From assembly GCA_902826155.1 (NCBI GenBank), contig CADEDU010000028.1, forward strand, positions 25,108 to 31,872: DNA of 6,765 nucleotides. The letters run 5' to 3'. Made by a program: the position numbers and the translations under genes. Origin of the DNA: an uncultured beta proteobacterium. GTDB lineage: Bacteria; Pseudomonadota; Gammaproteobacteria; Burkholderiales; SG8-39. Shown piece by piece: positions 1 through 5,965 of the stretch (its first letter is position 1; each line of letters starts with the position of its first letter). The notes under the pieces were generated by a model. The model did not search any database and had not been told where the DNA came from. It saw only the letters and a list, made by a program, of their open reading frames with translations.

Positions 1-540
1 GACGGCCTCACGCTGTGGGAAGACCACTTCTATCCGGAGATCATCGATCCGCAGACCGGCAAGGTACTGCCCGACGGCGAGCTGGGCGAACTGGTGCTCA
101 CCACGCTCACCAAGGAAGGTCTGCCGATGATCCGCTATCGCACGCGCGATCTGACGCGCCTGATGCCGGGCACCGCGCGCACCATGCGACGGATCGCGCG
201 CATCACCGGTCGCAGCGACGACATGCTGATCATCCGCGGTGTGAACGTGTTCCCCTCGCAGATCGAGGAGCAGATCCTCAAGCACCCGGAGCTGGCCGCG
301 CACTACGTGCTGGAGGTATCGCGCGAGGCGGCGATGGATCGCGTGGACGTGGTGGTCGAGGTCAAGCCCGAGCAGGCCAAGCTGCCCGCGGTGGAACGCG
401 ACGCCGTGCGCACGCGGCTCGAACATGCGATCAAGGCGTACTGCGGCGTGAGCGTGCATGCGCGCATCGCCGACGTGGGTGCGGTCGAGCGTTCGATCGG
501 CAAGGCCAAACGCGTGATCGACAAGCGGCCGAGGGGCTGA
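1..540 (+). CDS. paaK: Phenylacetate-CoA ligase, C-terminal part (5' end outside window)
   Basis: This is the last 179 residues of an ATP-dependent aryl-CoA ligase of the PaaK family, which makes phenylacetyl-CoA through an acyl-adenylate in the cytoplasm. The reading frame is open from base 1 and stops with TGA at 538-540. Family members are usually about 430-440 residues, so the N-terminal 60% lies to the left. The sequence shows the adenylate-forming motif region YRTRDLTRLMPG, the hinge and C-terminal lid segment ITGRSDDMLIIRGVNVFPSQ, and the end motif SIGKAKRVIDKR, whose GKA lysine is the expected catalytic lid lysine. These match phenylacetate-CoA ligases closely rather than generic acyl-CoA synthetases. 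The true substrate could be another aryl acid, because PaaK paralogues are common in aromatic degraders. The next gene, 97 bases downstream on the same strand, may be co-transcribed. Family assignment is secure; substrate is inferred. Confidence 0.9.
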   Translation, partial: DGLTLWEDHFYPEIIDPQTGKVLPDGELGELVLTTLTKEGLPMIRYRTRDLTRLMPGTARTMRRIARITGRSDDMLIIRGVNVFPSQIEEQILKHPELAAHYVLEVSREAAMDRVDVVVEVKPEQAKLPAVERDAVRTRLEHAIKAYCGVSVHARIADVGAVERSIGKAKRVIDKRPRG

Positions 541-625
541 GCGGACAAGCGACCGGCGGGGCGCTTCCGGTACCTGTGCAAACGCGCTGCGAACATCGAA
601 TACCTTCCATCGCATCATCGCCATC

Positions 626-630
626 GAGGA
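626..630 (+). promoter_or_regulatory. Ribosome binding site for the RidA-like gene
   Basis: GAGGA lies seven bases before the ATG at 638. This is a good Shine-Dalgarno match and spacing, and it fixes that start. Confidence 0.6.
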
Positions 631-637
631 TCCCACC

Positions 638-1390
638 ATGAGCAGTTCCACTGTCTTCCAGCCTGGCGGCTACCGCTACATCCCCGCAGTGTTCCAGTAC
701 TCCGGCGGTGCTGCGGCCGAACCGGGTTTCGAGATCGAGCGCGTGCGGTTTCGCCGGCCGGTGCCGATCGCCGCGGGCTTTGCCGCGATCGAAGCGCATC
801 TGCGCGCGCTCGGCCGCCCGCTCACCGCGTTCTGCCAGTGCGAGCTGCGTTCGCCGGCGCCATTCACCGAAGAAGGTTTTCGTGCATTCAACCGCGTCTA
901 CGTCGGCACGCTGGAGCGTTGGGGCATCTTCGCCAACGACGTGAATCCGGTGGCGCGCTCGAACGTGTGTCCGGCGATCCAGCCGCCCGCCGAGCCGTCG
1001 TTCTATGCGTTCTCGTACACCGTGCCGGCCGCCACGAACGCCGCGCGCACCTTCGTGATTGCCGGCTGCGCGGAGTCGCCTGAAGGCAAGGCCAACTATC
1101 GCGATCACATCGTCCGCCGTGGCGATGTGTCGCCCGAAGGCCTGCGCGCCAAGGCGCAGTTCGTGGTGGGCGAGCAGCTCAAGCGTTTGTCGGCGCTGGG
1201 ATTTTCCTGGGCCGATGTCGACTCGACCCACGTGTACTCGATCCACGACATTCATCCGCTGATCGGGCCCGAACTTGTCGAGAAAGGCGCCGCAGCCGGC
1301 GGGGTCACCTGGCACCTGTGCCGGCCACCCGTGGTCGAATTGGAATACGAGATGGACTGTCGCAGCGTCGCGCGCGAACTGGTGCGCTAG
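638..1390 (+). CDS. RidA/YjgF-like protein, candidate CnbZ-type 2-aminomuconate deaminase
   Basis: This is a 250-residue soluble protein with no signal peptide. From memory it resembles proteins annotated as 2-amino-5-chloromuconate deaminase CnbZ, which release ammonia from aminomuconate after ring cleavage of aminophenol-type compounds; this was not checked by search. The sequence itself shows a RidA-like pattern in the C-terminal half. There is a strand FVIAGC (about 139-144), a helix beginning SPEGLRAKAQFVV (about 165), then GFSWADVDSTHVYSIHD, and a closing strand VVELEYEMDC (about 232-241), like the VEIE ending of RidA proteins. The N-terminal half may be a second, degenerate copy of the fold, as in chorismatases of the FkbO/Hyg5 type, which are the main alternative. 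The ATG at 638 has a good ribosome site. The gene follows a PaaK ligase, which fits catabolism of an amino-aromatic acid, but the function is inferred. Confidence 0.6.
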   Translation: MSSSTVFQPGGYRYIPAVFQYSGGAAAEPGFEIERVRFRRPVPIAAGFAAIEAHLRALGRPLTAFCQCELRSPAPFTEEGFRAFNRVYVGTLERWGIFANDVNPVARSNVCPAIQPPAEPSFYAFSYTVPAATNAARTFVIAGCAESPEGKANYRDHIVRRGDVSPEGLRAKAQFVVGEQLKRLSALGFSWADVDSTHVYSIHDIHPLIGPELVEKGAAAGGVTWHLCRPPVVELEYEMDCRSVARELVR

Positions 1391-1437
1391 CGCGGCTTGG
1401 CGCGTTCGACCCGCGTGGGTTGTCGTGTCGCTTCCAT

Positions 1438-1463
1438 ACTGATTCCCCGAACTGATTCCCCGC
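1438..1463. repeat. 13-bp tandem direct repeat in the intergenic region
   Basis: ACTGATTCCCCG occurs at 1438-1449 and again, identically, at 1451-1462, giving a 13-bp period. A third, poor copy (GATCCCC from 1467) keeps the same phase. It sits about 115-140 bases before the esterase start. It could be a regulator site or a simple slippage duplication. Confidence 0.6.
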
Positions 1464-1563
1464 CCGGATCCCCTACGGCTGTATTGCGGTCAAAGGTTGT
1501 AAATGTGCGCTGGTAGTCGCCGCCCGACGTGAATCGACCTGCCAGACTGCGCTTTCCACGCCC

Positions 1564-1568
1564 AGAGG
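1564..1568 (+). promoter_or_regulatory. Ribosome binding site that decides the esterase start
   Basis: AGAGG is eight bases before the ATG at 1577. It supports that start over the in-frame GTG at 1529, which has no comparable site and would push the signal peptide 16 residues inward. Confidence 0.55.
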
Positions 1569-1576
1569 TCATCGCC

Positions 1577-3067
1577 ATGAAACGCACACTCTCATCGCCG
1601 TCCCGTCGCCTGCTGCCGAGAGGTGTCCGTCGTGGCTGGATCGCGTTGGCTTTCAGCGCGGTTCTGGTCGCCTCGCAACCGATGCCCGCGCTGGCGCAAC
1701 GCGCGATCGGTGACCTGCAGGGCTTCGCCTCCGAACGCCTCAAAGCGATCAACGAGACGATCCAGCGCGACATCCAGAAAGGGCTGCTGCCCGGCGCGGT
1801 GCTGCTGATCGCACGCGACGGTGGCATCGTGCAGCTCGAAGCGTTCGGCATGCAGGATCCGGCCAAGAAGACGCCGATGCGGCCAGATTCGATCCACCGG
1901 ATCGCCTCGATGACCAAGCCGCTGGTGTCGGTGGCGGCGATGCGGCTGGTGGAACGGGGTGAGTTGAAACTCTCCGATCCGGTCGCGGTGCATCTGCCCG
2001 AGCTGAAGAGCCTGCAGGTCGCTGCAGGCAAAACGCTGACCGAGACGGCGCCGGCCGCGCGCGCAATGACCGTCCACGATCTGATGCGCCACACCGCCGG
2101 ATTCACTTACTGGTTCGTCGGCCAGAAGACCGCGCTGCGCCAGCGCTATCAGGACGATGACATCGACGGCCTGTACGGGATGGATGCCAGACAGATGCTC
2201 GATCGTCTGGCCAAGCTGCCGCTCATGCATCAGCCCGGCAGCGCGTTCGAGTACAGCGTATCGACCGACGTGCTCGGCCACGTGATCGAACGGGTCACCG
2301 GCAAATCGCTCGACGTGGCGCTCAACGAACTGGTGCTCGCCCCGCTCAAGATGAACGACACCGTGTTCCACGTGGGCGGCGACAAGCTCGCGCGCATGGC
2401 CCAGCCCGCGGCGAACGACCCGGAAGCGTGGATCTTCAAATGGCTGCGGCTTACTGAGGCGCCCAAGCGCTTCTCCGGCGGCGCCGGTGCGGCGTCAACC
2501 GCCACCGACTACTTCCGCTTCCTGCAGATGCTGCTGAATGGCGGCGAGCTGGAAGGCACGCGCATTCTCAGTCCGCAATCGGTGCGCTACATGCTCTCCG
2601 ATCACCTCGGCTTCACCCGCGGGCCGAACTATCTGCCCGGCGACGGCTATGGTTTCGGACTGGGATTCGCCGTGCGTCTGGCCGACGGGTTGGCGAGCAT
2701 TCCGGGCTCGCAGGGTGATGCGTTCTGGGGTGGTATCACCGGCCCGCGCTTCTGGATCGATCCGCGCGAGCGGCTGGCCGTGGTGTTCATGATGCAGGCG
2801 CCGGCGCAGCGCGGCCACTATCAAACGGTGCTGCGCAACATGGTGTACGGCGCGTTCTCCGAGGAGTTCGCGCGCGTGCAGCAACAGCGCGAGCAGCTGC
2901 GCTACGACTCGATGCGCCCCGAAGTGCTGCGGCAGCTGCGCGATGCGCAATTCCCGGCGCCGATCCAGGGTGTGCCTGGTACGACGCCGACGCCGGCGAA
3001 ACCCGCCGCCGACGTAAGCCCTGCGGCGCGGCCACCATTTCCGTTGCAGCCCTCCATCCCACGATGA
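1577..3067 (+). CDS. Exported serine hydrolase, class C beta-lactamase fold (EstB-type esterase)
   Basis: This 496-residue protein belongs to the beta-lactamase/penicillin-binding superfamily (Pfam Beta-lactamase). Such proteins usually act as esterases or peptidases outside the cytoplasm. Residues 1-40 form a signal peptide: a basic stretch (RRLLPRGVRR), a hydrophobic core from about residue 21, and an ALA|Q cleavage site after residue 40. The nucleophile motif is SMTK (S111, K114). The second motif is YSV (Y226) in place of the YAN typical of AmpC. The third is WGGITG (384-389) followed by FWIDP, which is the esterase-type pattern rather than the KTG of true lactamases. This argues for an EstB-like esterase and against clinical-type beta-lactamase activity. 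The last 34 residues hold ten prolines and look disordered. The stop overlaps the next start by four bases, so the two genes are probably translated together. The natural substrate is unknown. Confidence 0.85.
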   Translation: MKRTLSSPSRRLLPRGVRRGWIALAFSAVLVASQPMPALAQRAIGDLQGFASERLKAINETIQRDIQKGLLPGAVLLIARDGGIVQLEAFGMQDPAKKTPMRPDSIHRIASMTKPLVSVAAMRLVERGELKLSDPVAVHLPELKSLQVAAGKTLTETAPAARAMTVHDLMRHTAGFTYWFVGQKTALRQRYQDDDIDGLYGMDARQMLDRLAKLPLMHQPGSAFEYSVSTDVLGHVIERVTGKSLDVALNELVLAPLKMNDTVFHVGGDKLARMAQPAANDPEAWIFKWLRLTEAPKRFSGGAGAASTATDYFRFLQMLLNGGELEGTRILSPQSVRYMLSDHLGFTRGPNYLPGDGYGFGLGFAVRLADGLASIPGSQGDAFWGGITGPRFWIDPRERLAVVFMMQAPAQRGHYQTVLRNMVYGAFSEEFARVQQQREQLRYDSMRPEVLRQLRDAQFPAPIQGVPGTTPTPAKPAADVSPAARPPFPLQPSIPR

Positions 3068-3399
3068 TCGCGGTGATCTTCGAAGTCTGGCCAGCCGACG
3101 GCCAGAAGCAGACCTATCTCGATCTGGCCGCGCAACTGCGGCCGGAGTTGGAAAAGATCGACGGGTTCGTCTCGATCGAGCGCTTCGCCAGTCTCACCAA
3201 CGAGGGCAAGATCCTGTCGCTGTCGTTCTGGCGCGATGAAGACGCGGTGCGGCGCTGGCGGGAGTTCGAAGCGCATCGCTCGGCGCAGCGCGCTGGACGT
3301 AGCGGGGTGTTTCGCGATTACCGCTTGCGCGTGGCCGGTGTGATTCGCGACTACGGCATGCACGATCGCGCGCAAGTGCCGCGTGGCGCACCAGCGTGA
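3064..3399 (+). CDS. Antibiotic biosynthesis monooxygenase (ABM) domain protein
   Basis: This is a 111-residue cytoplasmic protein with a single ABM domain (ferredoxin-like alpha/beta barrel, residues about 1-98). Members include cofactor-free quinol monooxygenases and haem-degrading enzymes, but most are uncharacterised. Visible family features are the first strand MIAVIFEVWP, IDGFVSIERFAS, the strand ILSLSFWRDEDAV and the helix WREFEAHRSAQRAG with H71. No haem-ligand pattern specific to IsdG can be claimed. The last dozen residues after IRDYG (residue 98) are probably flexible. The ATG at 3064 lies inside ATGA, shared with the stop of the upstream exported hydrolase. No strong ribosome site precedes it, so translation is probably coupled. 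The pairing suggests a shared substrate pathway, although the two proteins would act in different compartments. The exact reaction is unknown. Confidence 0.82.
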   Translation: MIAVIFEVWPADGQKQTYLDLAAQLRPELEKIDGFVSIERFASLTNEGKILSLSFWRDEDAVRRWREFEAHRSAQRAGRSGVFRDYRLRVAGVIRDYGMHDRAQVPRGAPA

Positions 3400-3515
3400 C
3401 CTGACCCCTCGACGTCTCGATTTGGCGGTATTCCGGCCAATCCCTGATCGCGCTGTGGTGTTGCGGCCTCGGCCGGCAAGAAAATACCCGGCGCCCCTTG
3501 ATCGTTGTCAGCATC

Positions 3516-3569
3516 TTGCAAGCGCACAGACAGTAACCTTGCACGCTGTTGTCGCCGTCCGCTGCAAGC
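3516..3569. repeat. Three octamer direct repeats with exact 23-bp spacing
   Basis: TTGCAAGC at 3516-3523, TTGCACGC at 3539-3546 and CTGCAAGC at 3562-3569 are each offset by exactly 23 bases. The bases between them are not conserved, apart from AGACAG following the first and third. Regular spacing of short sites upstream of a regulator gene fits an operator array, possibly for autoregulation by the OmpR-family protein. That role is an inference. Confidence 0.45.
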
Positions 3570-3669
3570 AAGACAGCATCCGACCCGATCCGATCGGCAC
3601 CGGACCGAAGACGGCCTCACTCAGAGAGGACGCTCCACGCCGGCGCGAACGAAGCGCCGACTGCGATAC

Positions 3670-3676
3670 AAGGAGG
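3670..3676 (+). promoter_or_regulatory. Strong Shine-Dalgarno sequence before an in-frame TTG
   Basis: AAGGAGG is followed after four bases by TTG at 3681, in frame with the response regulator and 22 codons ahead of its conventional ATG at 3747. That ATG has only a weak, distant GAGG. This site may therefore decide the real start, or it may serve a short leader. Confidence 0.5.
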
Positions 3677-3746
3677 TTCCTTGCAACCGACGCAACCTGC
3701 GAATCCGGGCAACGCATTCACTGGACCGAGGCAGTACCCACGCCAG

Positions 3747-4436
3747 ATGCATATTCTCATTGCCGAAGATGATCCATCCCTGGCCAGTGCACTCGAGGCT
3801 GGCCTGCGTGTGGACGGCCACGCCGTAGATACCGTCGATCGCGGCGAGTCGATGCTCAGTGCGATCGACTCGCAGCGCTTCGACTGCCTCATCGTCGATG
3901 TCGGACTGCCGGGCATCGACGGGTTCGACGTCGTGCGACGCGTGCGCCAGTCGGGTCACGCGATGCCGGTGCTGATCCTCACCGCGCGCGATGCGATCGA
4001 CGATCGCGTACGCGGTTTCGACAGCGGCGCCGACGACTACGTGATCAAACCGGTCGCCTTGCCCGAACTGCGTGCGCGCGTTCATGCGCTGCTGCGCCGG
4101 GGCTCGGGCCTGGTGGGACCGCAGCTGGTGCACGGTCCGCTCACGCTCGATCAGAGCGCGCGCCGCGCGTATCTCAACGACAAGCCGCTCGACCTGGCTG
4201 CGCGCGAGTGGGCGGTGCTCGAAGTACTGCTCTCACGCGTCGAGAAAGTCGTTTCGAAGGAAGCGATCATCCAGTCGGTGGCCGGCTGGGACGAGGAACT
4301 CTCGCCGAACGCGATCGAGGTCTACGTGTCGCGGCTGCGCGCCAAACTTGCACCCGCGGGCGTGCAGATCCGCACGGTGCGTGGCTTCGGTTACATGCTC
4401 GAAGAGTTTCGCATGGCCGTTGCTCAGACGCAGTAA
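3747..4436 (+). CDS. OmpR-family response regulator (TctD-like)
   Basis: This 229-residue DNA-binding regulator is phosphorylated by the kinase encoded next. The receiver domain (1-115) starts MHILIAEDD with acidic residues D8 and D9. It has phospho-acceptor D51 in IVDVGLPG, T79 in LILTARD, and K101 in DDYVIKP; a valine replaces the usual phenylalanine after KP. The C-terminal winged helix (about 125-222) ends in the classic segments SPNAIEVYVSRLRAKL and IRTVRGFGYMLE. The ATG at 3747 gives the usual family N-terminus and length. However, a better ribosome site serves a TTG at 3681, which would add 22 polar, proline-rich residues. The stop TAA is followed directly by the GTG of the kinase. The resemblance to TctD-type regulators of organic-acid uptake rests mainly on the partner kinase's sensor domain; no transporter gene is present here to support a target. 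Confidence 0.9.
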   Translation: MHILIAEDDPSLASALEAGLRVDGHAVDTVDRGESMLSAIDSQRFDCLIVDVGLPGIDGFDVVRRVRQSGHAMPVLILTARDAIDDRVRGFDSGADDYVIKPVALPELRARVHALLRRGSGLVGPQLVHGPLTLDQSARRAYLNDKPLDLAAREWAVLEVLLSRVEKVVSKEAIIQSVAGWDEELSPNAIEVYVSRLRAKLAPAGVQIRTVRGFGYMLEEFRMAVAQTQ

Positions 4437-5825
4437 GTGGGGCGGCCCACCGATGCGCGCAGCGTGCGCGCTTCCCTGCTGCTGTGGCTGCTGCCGCTGG
4501 TCGGTGCACTTATTGGGGTCGGTCTGTTCGTCGATACGCGCGAAGCCGACAAGCGCGCGCTCGACGCCTACGACCTCGATCTGATGGGCGTGATGCTGCG
4601 CGTGCGCAACGCGCTGCGCTTCACCGACGGGGTGCCGACCATCCTCGATCGCGAGCAGCTCAGCCGCGCGCTGCGCAACTCCGCCGGCGATCCGGTCTAC
4701 TTCCGACTGCTCGGCCCGGATCGCCAATTGATCGAGGGCGAGGCCGATCCGTTCGTGATCGGTCGGCAGACCTCGCTGCAATCGGGGATCGTCGCTGCCC
4801 TGGGCAGCCATCGCGGCGAGCCGGTGCGCATCCTGCAGGTGCCCACGCGTTGCGGCGAGCGTCAGTGCGCGATCGAGGTGGCCGAACCGATCGCGGCGCG
4901 CGAACGGCTGCGTCGGCGCACGCTGGCGGCCACGCTGTTGCCCGAAGTCATACTGGGCATGGCCATGCTTGCGGCGGTGTGGTTCGGCGTGCGACGCGCG
5001 TTGCGGCCGCTGGAGCAGGTATCCGGCGAGATCCGCGCGCGCGATCCGAGCGACCTCGATCCGATCCAGGATCGGCTCGTGCCGACCGAAGTGCGGCCGC
5101 TCATCGGCGCGATCAATCATCATCTGCAGCGCGCGGGCGCTGACGCACGCAGTCTGCGCGAGTTCACCGCCAATGCCGCGCATCAACTGCGCACGCCGAT
5201 CGCGGTGCTGCAAGCGCGCATCGAGGTGGCGATGCAGAAGGCGCAGCAGGGCGCGAGCGCCGAGGAACTGCGCATGATCCATGAGGCCGCGCTGCGCATC
5301 AGCCGTCTCACCAGTCAACTGCTGTCGCTTGCGCGACTGAGCGAGAAGGGCACTCAACGAGAACGCATGGCGCCGCTCGATCTGAAGGCAGAGGTGGATA
5401 CGCTCGCCTCCGAGTACGTGCATCAGGCGATTCGAAAAAACGTCGATCTCGGCTTCGAGCTCCAATCGGCGCGCATCATGGGCAACGACTGGCTGATCCG
5501 TGAGGCGATCGGCAACGTCGTCAACAACGCGATCGAGTACACGCCACGCGGCGCGGAGATCACGGTGCGTACCGGAGTCGCGGCGAGCGCGCATGCGTTT
5601 GTCGAAGTGCAGGACAACGGTCCGGGCATTCCGCGCGACGAACGGGCGCGGGTGATGGAGCGCTTCTATCGGTTGCATGGGTCGGCCGGCACCGGCAGCG
5701 GCCTGGGTTTGTCGATCGTGCAGGCGATCATGCGTGACCATGGCGGCGCGGTGCAGATCCTCGATCCGGCGAGTGGCCCCGGGTGCATCGTGCGGCTGGA
5801 GTTCCCGCTCATCAAGAGCCCCTGA
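4437..5825 (+). CDS. Sensor histidine kinase, TctE/QseC-like with 2CSK_N-type sensor domain
   Basis: This 462-residue inner-membrane kinase is the partner of the preceding regulator. Transmembrane segments lie at about 13-32 and 162-185, enclosing a periplasmic domain of about 130 residues. That domain resembles the 2CSK_N domain of TctE-type kinases, which sense carboxylates (VYFRLLGPDRQLIEGEADP region). A HAMP-like linker follows. The phosphorylated histidine is H249 in AAHQLRTP. The ATPase domain shows the N-box (N360, N363, N364), the G1 box DNGPGIP (D393), the F motif ERFYR and the G2 box GTGSGLGLS (418-426). The GTG start directly follows the regulator's TAA, and an in-frame stop upstream excludes an earlier start. 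A second GTG at 4464 is possible but would shorten the region before the first membrane segment. The periplasmic domain carries the pair C139 and C144. The ligand is unknown. Confidence 0.9.
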   Translation: MGRPTDARSVRASLLLWLLPLVGALIGVGLFVDTREADKRALDAYDLDLMGVMLRVRNALRFTDGVPTILDREQLSRALRNSAGDPVYFRLLGPDRQLIEGEADPFVIGRQTSLQSGIVAALGSHRGEPVRILQVPTRCGERQCAIEVAEPIAARERLRRRTLAATLLPEVILGMAMLAAVWFGVRRALRPLEQVSGEIRARDPSDLDPIQDRLVPTEVRPLIGAINHHLQRAGADARSLREFTANAAHQLRTPIAVLQARIEVAMQKAQQGASAEELRMIHEAALRISRLTSQLLSLARLSEKGTQRERMAPLDLKAEVDTLASEYVHQAIRKNVDLGFELQSARIMGNDWLIREAIGNVVNNAIEYTPRGAEITVRTGVAASAHAFVEVQDNGPGIPRDERARVMERFYRLHGSAGTGSGLGLSIVQAIMRDHGGAVQILDPASGPGCIVRLEFPLIKSP

Positions 5826-5829
5826 GCGG

Positions 5830-5869
5830 ACCGCCCCATCAGCGCGTGTCGTTCGCGCTGCGCGGTTTG
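5830..5869 (+). terminator. Terminator-like hairpin after the kinase gene
   Basis: CAGCGCG (5840-5846) pairs with CGCGCTG (5854-5860) across a seven-base loop. An outer stem, ACCGC (5830-5834) with GCGGT (5862-5866), extends it past a five-base bulge. The T-run is short (TTTG), so it is a weak intrinsic terminator at best. Its place between the two-component operon and an unrelated gene supports the role. Confidence 0.4.
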
Positions 5870-5956
5870 TCACGAACTGCCGGTAGCATTGCAGGCCGTG
5901 CCGGGCATCTGCGTGTGGCCCGCGCTCATCACTCTGCTCACCATCTATTACCACTC

Positions 5957-5960
5957 GGAG
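5957..5960 (+). promoter_or_regulatory. Ribosome binding site for the hydroxyacyl-CoA dehydrogenase
   Basis: GGAG lies five bases before the ATG at 5966. It supports that start, which also gives the usual short N-terminus before the nucleotide-binding motif. Confidence 0.55.
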
Positions 5961-5965
5961 TACAC

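Larger units (their letters stand above)
3400..3746. other. Gene-free stretch upstream of the response regulator
   Basis: These roughly 350 bases show no convincing gene on either strand. What they hold is a weak 4-bp hairpin followed by TTT near 3409-3423, three octamer repeats at 23-bp intervals (3516-3569), and a strong Shine-Dalgarno sequence (3670-3676) just before a TTG codon in frame with the regulator. The promoter for the two-component operon should lie here, but I cannot pick out a good -35/-10 pair. If the TTG at 3681 is the true start, the gene-free part ends there. Confidence 0.5.

Noticed and set aside
552..571. ACCGG/CCGGT hairpin between paaK and the RidA-like gene
   Set aside because: It has a five-base stem, a ten-base loop and no T-run, as expected by chance at this GC.
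15..641. 208-residue plus-strand open frame overlapping paaK
   Set aside because: It is low-complexity R/A/G-rich sequence in another frame, while the paaK frame carries clear family motifs.
1407..1422. Hairpin CGACCC/GGGTTG after the RidA-like gene as a terminator
   Set aside because: It is a six-pair stem with a wobble pair and no T-run. It is too weak to call.
1529..1576. GTG at 1529 as the hydrolase start
   Set aside because: It has no ribosome site and would add 16 residues ahead of a normal signal peptide; ATG 1577 has AGAGG at good spacing.
1387..2371. Minus-strand open frames across the start of the hydrolase gene
   Set aside because: They show no domain pattern. The plus frame has a signal peptide, ribosome site and catalytic motifs.
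1577..3067. Serine hydrolase as an antibiotic-resistance class C beta-lactamase
   Set aside because: YSV and WGGITG replace the YAN and KTG motifs of AmpC, and the length exceeds the usual 380 or so residues; the esterase type fits better.
3505..3539. TTGTCA as a -35 element with TAACCT as -10
   Set aside because: The spacing is 23 bases, too long for a sigma-70 promoter; no better pair was found.
3549..3680. Extension of the response regulator back to TTG 3549
   Set aside because: It has no ribosome site, the sequence is S/R/A-rich, and it overlaps the octamer repeats.
4233..5954. 573-residue open frame on the minus strand across the kinase gene
   Set aside because: Its composition is rich in R, H and A with no recognisable domain. 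It is antisense to a kinase with all boxes intact, and long antisense frames are expected at this GC.
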